Below, one piece after another: positions 53,349 through 61,946 of a stretch of DNA of 64,000 nt; position 1 is the first letter of the stretch; every line of letters begins with the position of its first letter. The notes beneath the pieces were generated by a model. It ran no database searches and was not told the origin of the DNA. It was given only the letters and a program-made list of their open reading frames with translations. Source of the DNA: DATGKG01 sp963851325 (lineage in GTDB: Bacteria; Desulfobacterota; Binatia; Binatales; Binataceae); contig CAWKOR010000001.1 in the NCBI GenBank assembly GCA_963851325.1, positions 2,542,001-2,606,000 on the forward strand, read 5' to 3'. A program made the translations under genes and the position numbers.

Positions 53349-53753
53349 TTACTTTTCCTGCATTGATTCGACGAAATCCACCAGGCCCGAAATCCGATCC
53401 TTGACCCGCTGCTCGGCAACCGAATGATCGTTTTCATCGACCCGATAACGCGCACCCCATCGCGGCATATCGCCTCGGAAGTGTGCCGCGATTCGATGGC
53501 GTCCATCGATGGCGTCATAGACCTTCTGGCGCGGAAACTCACCGCCGTTGCGCTTACTAATCTGGGTCAGATCGGTGGAAACATAGCCGCGCGCCGTTCT
53601 TTTCTCTGATGGATTACCCTTGCCGTCGGCGCCATGGCATTCAGCACAATCGTGGAGGTAGTCCTTATCGGCCGACGCTTGCGCCATCGCCGCGGTTGCG
53701 AGAACAAGCACCACCCCCGCGACCAACGTGCCTATGTAAGCTATCCCGCGCAT
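53349..53753 (-). CDS. Small secreted c-type cytochrome
   Basis: 134 aa from the ATG with GAGG nine bases upstream. A signal peptide spans residues about 1-26 (YIGTLVAGVVLVLATAAMA). One haem-binding CAECH (residues about 33-37), with a distal Met candidate in RGDMPRWGARY. This is a monohaem class I-like cytochrome for periplasmic electron transfer. It precedes the kinase/ATPase fusion gene by 23 bp and is divergent from the receiver-like protein, whose neighbour is a second such cytochrome. Confidence 0.9.
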   Translation of the reverse strand: MRGIAYIGTLVAGVVLVLATAAMAQASADKDYLHDCAECHGADGKGNPSEKRTARGYVSTDLTQISKRNGGEFPRQKVYDAIDGRHRIAAHFRGDMPRWGARYRVDENDHSVAEQRVKDRISGLVDFVESMQEK

Positions 53754-53999
53754 CGAATCCTCGCTTTTTTGAGACCGGCCCCAATGCATAGCCGTTCCGG
53801 CCCTGAGCGACTTTTATGCCATAGATTAGCCCATTTGAAGAGCGTTGGACCCGGGTGGACGGCCTCCCGATGTATCGATCGGTGCCACGGAAAAGAGGCC
53901 GATGGCACGATTCGCCACTCACAGGTGGCCCGATTCTCTATTCATCCAATGGTTTTGCGGCGGACCGCCCTTTGGCAGGAGGCTTGCAGTTGCCCTCCT

Positions 54000-54461
54000 A
54001 TGTCAAAGCTTATGCCCAGGACCAATCATAAACGCGCACCACTCTCGAAAGCCGATCGTCCGATTCTGGCCGTGCTCTCGAGCGACGACCATTTGAAAAG
54101 TACCGTCGATACAGCTGCCCGGGCGCAATGGCTGGTGATCGCGTTTGGCATGGCTCAGATATCCAATCTGATCCGCGAGCCCAATGTGAAGCTGGTGATT
54201 TTCGACGATCAATCGGTCGCAGCTTCAGATCGCGGATGGGCGCTGACCGAAATCAGAAGATGCGCATCCAAGGCGTCGATCATCTACGTCGCCGGCGAGC
54301 ACGACCACGAGAATGAAAAGCAGGCGCGAAGCCGCGGGGTACTGTTTTATACCGCGAAGCCATTGATCCCGGCCGAGGTCGACCTGTTGCTCCAACGGCT
54401 ACTTCAAATGCAGGACGGAAAACGTGATCTTGCGAATCAGCCGGTTCGCGGGCAAGGATAA
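54000..54461 (+). CDS. Response-regulator receiver-like protein
   Basis: 153 aa from an ATG; the start is uncertain because no clean ribosome site is seen. After a 15-residue tail the receiver fold appears: ILAVLSSDD carries the acidic pair, LVIFDDQSVAAS has the candidate phosphoacceptor Asp, and FYTAKPLIPAEVD has the conserved Lys-Pro. The usual Thr/Ser after beta-4 is Ala (IIYVAGEHD), so switching may be altered. It has no output domain. It is followed 27 bp later by a c-type cytochrome gene and probably shares its transcript. Confidence 0.72.
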   Translation: MSKLMPRTNHKRAPLSKADRPILAVLSSDDHLKSTVDTAARAQWLVIAFGMAQISNLIREPNVKLVIFDDQSVAASDRGWALTEIRRCASKASIIYVAGEHDHENEKQARSRGVLFYTAKPLIPAEVDLLLQRLLQMQDGKRDLANQPVRGQG

Positions 54462-54488
54462 CGCAGTCATCGTCGTACGCGAGTGGAA

Positions 54489-54917
54489 ATGAAGCGAAGA
54501 GAGATCTGCCTGATAGTGGCCCTTGCGGCGATCCTGTGTTTTGCTGCCTCGGCCTCGGCTGCCGGCAAAGATGAGGTTCGCGACGGAGAAAAGTATTTCC
54601 TCCGCTATTGCGCATCCTGCCATGGAACCAACGGCACCGGCGATGGACCGGTTGCCAAAAGCCTGACCAAGCCGCCGGCGAACCTGCGTTTGTTGTCCGA
54701 GAAATTCGGCTCGCCGCTTCCCGTCGCGCGCCTGGCAAACCTGATCGATGGACGTGATGCGGTGCGGGCTCACGGCAGCGCCGAAATGCCGGTATGGGGT
54801 GAGCGGCTCTATGCAACCGGAGAAGGCGAACGCGGCGAACTTGGCATCGGCGAGGTGATCGGAAAAATCGTCGCCTACCTGGACACCATCCAGGATCGGC
54901 GCCGCGCCAGCCGCTAG
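54489..54917 (+). CDS. Small secreted c-type cytochrome
   Basis: 142 aa. A signal peptide covers residues about 1-25 (ICLIVALAAILCFAASASA). The haem motif CASCHGTNGTGDGPVA is at residues about 41-56, and HGSAEMPVWGERL holds the distal Met. The CxxCH-GTNGxGDG pattern is that of a cytochrome c class I / oxidase-associated mono-haem subunit. It ends 12 bp before the sigma-54 activator stop, so the two genes converge. Confidence 0.92.
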   Translation: MKRREICLIVALAAILCFAASASAAGKDEVRDGEKYFLRYCASCHGTNGTGDGPVAKSLTKPPANLRLLSEKFGSPLPVARLANLIDGRDAVRAHGSAEMPVWGERLYATGEGERGELGIGEVIGKIVAYLDTIQDRRRASR

Positions 54918-54929
54918 CCTTCCGCGTCG

Positions 54930-56414
54930 CTACTCGAGGCCGTATTTCTCGATTTTTGCGTAGAGCCGTTTGCGCGAGATTTTGAGGGTTCGCGCGGCGT
55001 GCACCTTGTTCCCGCCAGCCATTTCCAGCGCCTGCGCAATGATGTCGCGCTCGGCTTCCGCGAAGGTCCCCATCGCGAGGTGATGGGTGGGCGCCGCGTT
55101 CTGCTCGTGTTTGCCGCTGATTCCGGGAGGCAGGTTCGCGAGTTCAATCATGGGGGTGCGGCCGAAGATGAAAGCGCCTTCGATGGCGTTGGAAAGTTCG
55201 CGCACGTTCCCCGGCCATGAGTAAGCGCACAAGGCTCGCAAAGCATTTTCTTCGATCCCGGCGACCGCGGTGGACCGCACCATTTTCTGGTTGAACAAAT
55301 CGATGAAGTGCCCGACCAGCAGGGGGATGTCTTCCGCGCGATCGCGCAGCGGCGGAACCCGCAGGATGCTGGCCTGCAGGCGATAGTAGAGGTCCTGGCG
55401 GAATTGTCGTTCCTTCATCGCCAGTTCGGGATCGCGATTGGTCGATGCAATCACGCGCACATCGATGGAAACCTCCGCGCTCGAGCCGACCGGCCGCACC
55501 TTGCGTTCCTGGATAGCGCGCAGCAGCTTGCTCTGGGTATCCGGATTCATCTCGGTGATCTCATCGAGGAACAGCGTTCCGCCCTCGGCCGCGCGGAACA
55601 GGCCCAGGTACTCCGCCGTGGCGCCGCTGAAGGCACCCCGCTTGTAACCGAAGAGCTCGCTCTCGATGAGTTCCTTGGGCAACGCGGCGCAGTTGAGCGG
55701 TACGAATGGTGAGTTCGGATTGGGGCCGCATTCGTGAACCGCGCGCGCGACCAGTTCCTTGCCGGTTCCGCTTTCGCCCACCACCAACGCGATGGCGCGG
55801 GCGCGTCCGACCGCTTCGATGCGCCCGTAGAGCTCGCGCATCGAGGGGCTTTTGCCGACCAGCCCATGGAACCTGGTCCGCTCCTCGGGCGGAAGATACT
55901 TCGCCTCCAGTTCCAGCGCGTGGATGCGGGTGGCCACCGCGGCCCATTGCGATCGCGAGTAGGCATCGACGAGCAGGATGATCCGGATGTGACTCAGCTT
56001 GTCGAACTTGTTGTAGACATCGGTGCTGGGCGGAGGCTCCTGCGGAAAGACCGCTTGCGCCGCCTCTTCGAACAAATGCAACGAAGCGATGATTTCCTGC
56101 AGCGGCACGTGATGGTCAGCCAGTTCCTCGCCGAGCTTCAGAATTGCACGCGCATAGCCGTCCATGTCCTTGCGCAGCAAACAGTCTTGATTGCGAAGCA
56201 GCGCAGGCTCGAAAATTTTTCGGAATTCAGTCTCCGAAAGCACTCGCCGATCGCCAAAATGAAGTTGATAGAGGTCGTACCAGACGCTGACCACCTCGGC
56301 GCGCCGATCGCGGACCGCGGCGAGCACATCGTGCAATTCTTCCAAATCCTCGTCCCACAGCAAGTGGAAATAACGAGGCGGCTCGACCCGCGTAACATTT
56401 TTCGGCTCATTCAT
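54930..56414 (-). CDS. Sigma-54-dependent transcriptional activator with helical sensor domain
   Basis: 494 aa. Residues about 24-160 are all-helical and resemble the RsbRD/globin-like sensor N-terminal domains (VVSVWYDLYQLHFGDRRVLS), not a receiver or PAS. The AAA+ module has Walker A GESGTGKE (residues 213-220), the sigma-54-contact loop GAFSGA (260-265) and Walker B GGTLFLDE (278-285). The C-terminal Fis-type helix-turn-helix ends VHAARTLKISRKRLYAKIEK. It would open sigma-54 promoters in response to an intracellular signal. It converges on the cytochrome gene. No sigma-54 site of its target was found by eye. Confidence 0.92.
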   Translation of the reverse strand: MNEPKNVTRVEPPRYFHLLWDEDLEELHDVLAAVRDRRAEVVSVWYDLYQLHFGDRRVLSETEFRKIFEPALLRNQDCLLRKDMDGYARAILKLGEELADHHVPLQEIIASLHLFEEAAQAVFPQEPPPSTDVYNKFDKLSHIRIILLVDAYSRSQWAAVATRIHALELEAKYLPPEERTRFHGLVGKSPSMRELYGRIEAVGRARAIALVVGESGTGKELVARAVHECGPNPNSPFVPLNCAALPKELIESELFGYKRGAFSGATAEYLGLFRAAEGGTLFLDEITEMNPDTQSKLLRAIQERKVRPVGSSAEVSIDVRVIASTNRDPELAMKERQFRQDLYYRLQASILRVPPLRDRAEDIPLLVGHFIDLFNQKMVRSTAVAGIEENALRALCAYSWPGNVRELSNAIEGAFIFGRTPMIELANLPPGISGKHEQNAAPTHHLAMGTFAEAERDIIAQALEMAGGNKVHAARTLKISRKRLYAKIEKYGLE

Positions 56415-56726
56415 TGTGAGTCCCCTCTTTTAGCAGGAACTCGCTTAAAACGGCCAATGCTATGTCGATTCTGATAGTGCTATGCATACCACGGCCCACT
56501 CGAATATAACCCAAAAATCATCCTAACGCCGTCGCCGCCTGCTCGTGCCAGAACGCGCGAAAGCCAAAATCAGAGGCATCACGTGCAAATCACCGCCGTT
56601 CACTCCACTTTGCTTTCGAATTCCCCGCCCTCGCCGCCGCCTTAGCTAAAGGATGTTGCATGGCGCGTTAGCGCTCCAGTTGGCCTCTATGCTAAAAACT
56701 TCGCCCGAGGAGTTACGGGGGGCACT
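56415..56726. other. Intergenic region between sigma-54 activator and FAD protein
   Basis: 312 bp between divergent genes. No ORF with a ribosome site, no RNA gene and no clear inverted repeat was found. It presumably holds both promoters. Confidence 0.4.
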
Positions 56727-58097
56727 GTGGAAGCACTGACCATCCTGGGTGGGGGACCGGCGGGCCTCGGCACCGCATTTTATGCCCATCGTGCGGGCCT
56801 CCCCTTTCTATTGTTTGAAAAGTCCCCTCATCTGGGTGGGCTTTGCCGCACCTTGACTCTTGGTCAGCATTCCTATGACTGCGGCGCGCACCGCTTCCAC
56901 GATCGTGATGCCGAGATTACTGCCGACGTTCGCGCCCTGATGGGCGACGAGCTGGCGGTGGTCGATTCGCCGAGCAAAATCTATGATCGCGGCCGCTTCA
57001 TCGATTTCCCTCCGACCCCGCTCAATGTTCTCTTCTCTGGGTTCAATTTGCTGGAAACCGGCCGGATCGGAATCGAACTGATTCGATCACGACGCAGTCC
57101 CAAGACTCCCGTCTCGTTCGCTGATTTCGCAGTCAGCCAGTTCGGCAAAACCCTCGCGCGCCGGTTGCTGCTGAATTATTCGGAAAAGCTCTGGGGTTTG
57201 CCGGCCGATCAACTATCGCCCGATGTTGCCACCCGTCGCCTCCAAGGCATGACGCTGACCTCGCTATTCCTGGAGGTGCTGTTCCCGAAAAAGAAAACCA
57301 CCCACATCGATGGCAGCTTTCTCTACCCGCGCGAGGGCTACGGCCACATCGTCGAGACGCTCGAGGCTGCGATACCGTCCCAGGCGGTCCGCACCGGTCA
57401 CGATATCGTGCGCCTCGAATGCGATCGCAACCGCATCCGGCGTATCCACTTTGCCGAGCACCATCACATCGAGCCGCATTCGCGGATCATCTCGACACTG
57501 CCGCTGACACTGGCGGTAAAATTGCTCGGCGACTATGTGCCCGAGGAGGTTCGCGAGGCAGCGGCCGGGTTGCGCTTTCGCCATATCCGGCTGTTCTTCC
57601 TGCGCCTTGCGCAGCCGCATGTTTCCGCCAATGCCTCGATCTACATCCCGGATCCCGAGAAGTGTGTAACCAGGATGTATGAACCCAAGAATCGCTCGGA
57701 GAGGATGGCGCCTGCGCACGAAACCTCGCTGGTGGTCGAAGTGCCCTGCTTCACCGACGATCCTATTTACGCGACTTCGACCGAGGATCTTGCGACCCGC
57801 GTGATGGCCGAGCTCGACAGCATCGGGATCATCAGCGCGGCGAAGGTGCTCGAATGGCGCCATCACTTTTTGCCCAACGCCTATCCGGTCTACTCGCTCA
57901 ACTACCAATCCCAGGTGTCGCGGATTATGGATCGGCTCAGCGGGATCTCGAATCTTGACCTCATCGGGCGCGGCGGCCAATTCTTCTATAGCCACCTTCA
58001 CGATCAATTGCGCTTCGGCAAGGACTACGTCGCTGCTCTTCCGGATGCCCGGGACGAAGGTGCATCGGCACCGCTCGCAACCGCGGTCAATAGCTGA
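56727..58097 (+). CDS. FAD-dependent amine oxidase/UDP-galactopyranose mutase-like protein
   Basis: 456 aa from a GTG, with weak purine-rich upstream sequence. The ADP-binding loop is LTILGGGPAGLGTAFYAHRA, followed by LLFEKSPHLGGLCRT. Sequences such as YDCGAHRFHDRDAEIT and LNYSEKLWGLPADQLSPDVA are typical of the NAD(P)-binding FAD proteins acting in carotenoid, protoporphyrinogen or UGM-like reactions. The C-terminal LDLIGRGGQFFYSHLHDQLR completes the FAD site. Exact substrate is unresolved; UGM-like sugar isomerisation is one option given the glycan genes upstream. Confidence 0.85.
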   Translation: MEALTILGGGPAGLGTAFYAHRAGLPFLLFEKSPHLGGLCRTLTLGQHSYDCGAHRFHDRDAEITADVRALMGDELAVVDSPSKIYDRGRFIDFPPTPLNVLFSGFNLLETGRIGIELIRSRRSPKTPVSFADFAVSQFGKTLARRLLLNYSEKLWGLPADQLSPDVATRRLQGMTLTSLFLEVLFPKKKTTHIDGSFLYPREGYGHIVETLEAAIPSQAVRTGHDIVRLECDRNRIRRIHFAEHHHIEPHSRIISTLPLTLAVKLLGDYVPEEVREAAAGLRFRHIRLFFLRLAQPHVSANASIYIPDPEKCVTRMYEPKNRSERMAPAHETSLVVEVPCFTDDPIYATSTEDLATRVMAELDSIGIISAAKVLEWRHHFLPNAYPVYSLNYQSQVSRIMDRLSGISNLDLIGRGGQFFYSHLHDQLRFGKDYVAALPDARDEGASAPLATAVNS

Positions 58098-58204
58098 CGT
58101 TTCGGTCCGCACGACCCCGAAAATGTGTTATCATGGGGCTATGGCGCCTTGAGGGGCGTCATCGTTGTTTATGGCCCCGCGAGGTCGCGACATGCGGAAT
58201 TACA

Positions 58205-58560
58205 CAAACGAACCCACCGCAAGCAAAGCGAGCAGTGGTCCTGAGCGTCCTCGCGAAGGACCTTTTATGGCACGACGCCGAATGCTGAAATCGCAAAGCA
58301 AACCCACCGCGAGCATCGCGAGCGGTGGTCCTGAGCGTCCTTGCGAAGGACCTCGCATGGCACGACGCCGAATGCAGAAAATCGCAAAAGCAAACCCACT
58401 CAAGCGGTGGTGAAATACCCAAACGAACCCACGGAATCCAGAAACGAAGCCACCGAAATACATAAACGAACCCACCGGAGGTTCTTCCGCGCGTCGCGAA
58501 AGCGCAAAAACAAAGCCACTTCAGGTCTGCGTTGCTACTGCCTGGAAGTGAAAAAACAAA
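58205..58560. repeat. Tandem roughly 90-bp repeat array with hairpins
   Basis: AACCCACCGC recurs at 58211 and 58301, starting two near-identical 90-bp units, with a partial third from about 58391 and degenerate tags after it. Each unit contains GTCCT-GAGC followed by a hairpin GTCCTTGCGAAGGAC, and CCACCGC...GCGGTGG pairing. The units also share TGGCACGACGCCGAATGC. Frames across it on both strands translate to low-complexity repeats and are not credited as genes. It resembles a small intergenic satellite or REP cluster just upstream of the TetR control region. The flanks (58098-58204 and 58561-58658) show nothing else. Confidence 0.8.
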
Positions 58561-58658
58561 GCCAAATTGTCTTTGAAAATGCTGGACTTTTGTTGAAGCT
58601 GCGTCATCCTTAAGCGGTGCGTCCCGGGCACTTACTGACATAGCGTCGATAATTCTTA

Positions 58659-58676
58659 ATTGACAATCCAGTCAAT
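58659..58676. promoter_or_regulatory. Operator 1 of the TetR-type regulator (candidate)
   Basis: ATTGAC-N6-GTCAAT is a perfect inverted repeat with 6-bp arms, upstream of the TetR gene. The second arm-matching site starts 22 bp further (two helical turns). It overlaps a TTGACA -35-like hexamer, so binding would block transcription. Autoregulation by the adjacent repressor is inferred. Confidence 0.72.
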
Positions 58677-58680
58677 CATC

Positions 58681-58698
58681 ATTGACATCTCACTCAAT
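58681..58698. promoter_or_regulatory. Operator 2 of the TetR-type regulator (candidate)
   Basis: ATTGAC-N6-CTCAAT repeats the first operator with one mismatch in the right arm. It ends 21 bp before the TetR start codon. The 22-bp phase between the two sites would let two dimers sit on one DNA face. Confidence 0.65.
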
Positions 58699-58719
58699 CA
58701 CTAGTAACTCTGGGCTCGA

Positions 58720-59385
58720 ATGCCGAAGGCTATCGCCAAGCGGCGCCGGGCACGTCCTCTGGAACGGCCCGAGCGTCGGGCCCTGCTCCTGAAGTCCGCA
58801 ATCCGCGTATTCGCACGCCGCGGTCTTGGTGGCGCCCGCCACTCTGAAGTCGCGCGCGAGGCCAAGGTTTCGGTTCCCACGGTCTTCTTCTACTTCCCGA
58901 CCCATGAGGCATTGGTGCGCGAAGTCCTCGACGAGGTCGCACGCTTCTTCCTCGAAATGACCGAACGGATTCACAACAGCCGTCGTTCCGCCCCGGAAAT
59001 CGTGGTCGAGCATGGCCGCAGCTTCGCGGACGTAATGGTTACGCATCCCGACTACGCGCGGGTCCTGCTGGAGTGGAGCACCGCGCTACGCGACGAAGTA
59101 TGGCCGCTGTATCTGCGATTCCACGAGAAAAACATCAGCATTATCGCCCGCACCATCCGGCGCTGGCGCATGGCAACCGGGAGCGAGCGCGATCCCGATG
59201 CCGAAGACGACGCGCGCGTAATCGCGGCGACCGGATATGTCCTGGTCCAGATGAAGATGGCCAAGCTGCCCGACTCGAGGATCGAGCGCTTCCTGCAAAC
59301 TCTGGCGCGCGACACGCTCGGCGAAGTGAGGGCGAGCGCGAAGAACGAGGCTCATCTGACCGAATTCAACGTGGCCGTCGGATAG
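58720..59385 (+). CDS. TetR/AcrR family transcriptional regulator
   Basis: 221 aa. A basic N-terminal tail precedes the TetR DNA-binding domain at about residues 20-66: RALLLKSAIRVFARRGLGGA and HSEVAREAKVSVPTVFFYFP. The C-terminal ligand domain is all-helical and Trp/Arg-rich (LLEWSTALRDEVWPLYLRFH). No ligand can be named. Two inverted repeats stand directly upstream. It is followed 95 bp later by the first of four LLM oxidoreductase genes, which it probably controls. Confidence 0.93.
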   Translation: MPKAIAKRRRARPLERPERRALLLKSAIRVFARRGLGGARHSEVAREAKVSVPTVFFYFPTHEALVREVLDEVARFFLEMTERIHNSRRSAPEIVVEHGRSFADVMVTHPDYARVLLEWSTALRDEVWPLYLRFHEKNISIIARTIRRWRMATGSERDPDAEDDARVIAATGYVLVQMKMAKLPDSRIERFLQTLARDTLGEVRASAKNEAHLTEFNVAVG

Positions 59386-59480
59386 GCGGTCTGGAAGTTT
59401 GAGCGAGCAGAAAATTCAACCGACCGACTCTTGACCGTTGGGCCAAGGGTCAGCGGCAACGATCGCGAAGGAGAAAACAA

Positions 59481-60638
59481 ATGCGCGTTGGTGCAACCAT
59501 CTTCAATCAGAACTACAACGATTGGGACCGTTACGAGGCGGAAGAGAAAGGCCAATCGGTGGCCAAGCGGCCGGCCAAGTCAGATCGCGAGATTTTCAAC
59601 GAGGAACTCAACATCGCGCGGATTGCCGACGAGACCGGCTTCGATGCGGTGTGGACCATCGAGCATCACTTCACCCCTTACACGATGGTCACCAACCCGC
59701 TGCAGTATCTCACCTACATCGCCGGCATCACCAAGCGTGTCGACCTCGGCACCATGGTCGTCGTTTTGCCATGGCACAATCCGGTACGCGTCGCCGAGGA
59801 CGTCAACATGCTGGATGCGTTCCTCGGCCCCAACCGCAACGTCATCCTGGGCGTCGGACGCGGGTTGGGACGTCGCGAGTATGCGGGCCTCGGTATCGAT
59901 CAGAATGAGGCCCGCGGCCGCTTCGATGAATCGCTGCAGGTGCTCAGACAGCTGCTGGCCACAGGCAAGTGTGACTTTGACGGCGAGTTCTACAAGATTC
60001 ACGGGCTCCATCTGCGACCCCAACCTGAAAAGGACCTGAGCGCGAATTTCTGGTGCGCGGGCGGCACCGCAGAGACGGTGGAAATCATCGCGAAGAACGA
60101 CGTCAAACCACTGACCATTCCCACCACCAGTCTCGACATTTCGCTGGCCGGAATGCGCCGCTATGCCGCAATCCGCCGCGATGCCGGTTTTGCGCCGAGT
60201 CATACCAGGCTCGCGCTCTGGACCTACGTTGCCGAAACCGCGAGCGAGGCCGAGCAGGGCGCCCGCCATATGCAGGAGTACGGCGATTCGGCGCTGCGTC
60301 ATTACGAACTGCTCGGAACTCATTTGAAGAGCATCAAGGGGTACGAACAGTACGGCGCACAATCGGACGCGCTGCGGAAGGATCCTACGCTGTTTACCCG
60401 CGGCTTCTACAATACCCATCCGTGGGGCACGCCCGAGCAGGCCATCAAGCGCGCGACCGAACTTGCCAACGCGTTCGGCACCGACGAGATCATGTTCATC
60501 TTCAAGTACGGCGCGATGCCGATCGACAAAGCGGAAAAGAGCATGCGGCTGTTCGCGAAGGAAGTCATGCCCGCGCTGAAGGCGCTGAACCCGAAGCCGA
60601 TCGCGGCGGAAGAGCAGGCCAGCGCGGCGGCGAGATAG
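59481..60638 (+). CDS. LLM-class flavin-dependent oxidoreductase, array member 1
   Basis: 385 aa from an ATG with AAGGAG seven bases upstream. Motifs are MRVGATIFNQNYNDWDRYEA, FDAVWTIEHHFTPYTMVTNP and VDLGTMVVVLPWHNPVRVAE, and NVILGVGRGLGRREYAGLGI covers the flavin phosphate region. It is the longest of the four. It is a clear paralogue of member 2: both have EHHF.-YTM, MVVVLPWH.PVRVAE and LG.GRGL.R.EY. Cofactor may be FMN or F420. Substrate unknown. Confidence 0.92.
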   Translation: MRVGATIFNQNYNDWDRYEAEEKGQSVAKRPAKSDREIFNEELNIARIADETGFDAVWTIEHHFTPYTMVTNPLQYLTYIAGITKRVDLGTMVVVLPWHNPVRVAEDVNMLDAFLGPNRNVILGVGRGLGRREYAGLGIDQNEARGRFDESLQVLRQLLATGKCDFDGEFYKIHGLHLRPQPEKDLSANFWCAGGTAETVEIIAKNDVKPLTIPTTSLDISLAGMRRYAAIRRDAGFAPSHTRLALWTYVAETASEAEQGARHMQEYGDSALRHYELLGTHLKSIKGYEQYGAQSDALRKDPTLFTRGFYNTHPWGTPEQAIKRATELANAFGTDEIMFIFKYGAMPIDKAEKSMRLFAKEVMPALKALNPKPIAAEEQASAAAR

Positions 60639-60651
60639 ACCTAACCCCTAA

Positions 60652-60675
60652 CCCCTTCCCCTGAAGGGGAAGGGG
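60652..60675. repeat. Perfect palindromic hairpin between array members 1 and 2
   Basis: CCCCTTCCCCT pairs with AGGGGAAGGGG around a GA loop. It has no T-tract, so it looks like an interspersed REP-type hairpin rather than an efficient terminator. It may lower or stabilise the mRNA 3' part of member 1. It is a similar kind of element to 1869-1889. Confidence 0.65.
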
Positions 60676-60732
60676 AACCGGAAAGAGAAGAAAAGCAATT
60701 CTGCAAAAGGCTCTGAACAAGGAGAGACAACA

Positions 60733-61815
60733 TTGAAAGTAGGCGGCGCAGTAATCTTCCAGAATCCCCTTAACCAGATGTCGGATCGCGATGTCTATAT
60801 CCATGACCTCAAGATCGGCGACATGTACGAACCGCTCGGCTTCGATTCGATCTGGAGCGTTGAGCATCACTTCGACGACTACACGATGTGTCCCGACGTG
60901 CTGCAGTTCCTGTCGTACTATGCGGGACGCACCAAGACCATCGAGCTCGGCTCGATGGTGGTCGTGCTGCCGTGGCACGATCCGGTTCGCGTCGCGGAGC
61001 AGGTTTCGGTGATCGATCATCAATCCAACGGCCGCATGGTGCTGGGTCTCGGCCGCGGACTCGCACGCATCGAGTACGACGGCTTCCGCGTGAACATGGG
61101 CGAGTCGCGCGAGCGCTTCGTCGAATACGCCGAGATGATCCTCGAGGGCCTCGAAAAGGGTTACTGCGAGTACGACGGCAAATATCTGAAGCAGCCGCGC
61201 GTCGACATCCGGCCCAAGCCGTTCAAGTCGTTCAAGGGCCGCACCTATGCCGCGGCGGTGTCGCCCGAGTCCTCGCGCATTATGGCGAAGCTCGGCATCG
61301 GCATCCTGATCATCCCGCAAAAGCCGTGGGAAGCGGTGGCGCAGGAACTCGCCGAGTATCGGCAGATCTACAAGCAGGTCAACGGCGGCGAACCGCTGCC
61401 GACTGTCGCGGCCGGATGGACCTTCTGCGACAAGAGCGCCGACCGCGCCCGCGAGATGGCAGTCAAGTATATCGGCGGCTATTGGCAGACTGCGCTGCGC
61501 CACTACGAGATGGCATCCGATCATTTCGGCAAGGCCAAGGGTTACGAGTATTACGAGCAGATGGCGAAGAACCTGAAGGGCGGCAAGGATGCCTCGATCG
61601 AGTTCTTCCTCAATCTCCAGGTGTGGGGCACGCCCGAAATGTGCTTCAACAAGATCGACGAGATCCGCAAGAAGGTGAACGCGAATCACTTCACGGGCGT
61701 GTTCAGCTATGCCGGCATGCCATGGGAAGATGCGGAGAACAGCCTGAAGCTGTTTGCCAAAGAAGTGATGCCGGAGCTGAAGAAGCTCAACGGCGTCCAG
61801 GCGCAGGCAGCATAG
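60733..61815 (+). CDS. LLM-class flavin-dependent oxidoreductase, array member 2
   Basis: 360 aa from a TTG with GGAGAG six bases upstream; the N-terminus MKVGGAVIFQNPLNQMSDRD fits the family and no ATG is available. Motifs are GFDSIWSVEHHFDDYTMCPD, IELGSMVVVLPWHDPVRVAE and GRMVLGLGRGLARIEYDGF. Close paralogue of member 1. A TTG start may keep its level below that of its neighbours. Confidence 0.92.
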   Translation: MKVGGAVIFQNPLNQMSDRDVYIHDLKIGDMYEPLGFDSIWSVEHHFDDYTMCPDVLQFLSYYAGRTKTIELGSMVVVLPWHDPVRVAEQVSVIDHQSNGRMVLGLGRGLARIEYDGFRVNMGESRERFVEYAEMILEGLEKGYCEYDGKYLKQPRVDIRPKPFKSFKGRTYAAAVSPESSRIMAKLGIGILIIPQKPWEAVAQELAEYRQIYKQVNGGEPLPTVAAGWTFCDKSADRAREMAVKYIGGYWQTALRHYEMASDHFGKAKGYEYYEQMAKNLKGGKDASIEFFLNLQVWGTPEMCFNKIDEIRKKVNANHFTGVFSYAGMPWEDAENSLKLFAKEVMPELKKLNGVQAQAA

Positions 61816-61946
61816 GCCTCGGGCGCGAACAGAATGTAGAGGGCCAGGCGGCGCGGGAATCTTCTCGCGCCGCTTGTTTATTCGCCGTGCGAATGTGAAA
61901 CCTTGAGGGTGATCGACGCGAGTCGGGGAGCCTATTCGGTGCAGCT

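Noticed and set aside
58205..58420. CRISPR array
   Set aside because: Only two to three units, unit length 90 bp, and no unique spacers between short repeats; no cas genes.
58159..58641. Long minus-strand frame across the 90-bp repeats
   Set aside because: The translation is repetitive and tracks the DNA repeat; no ribosome site and no known domain.
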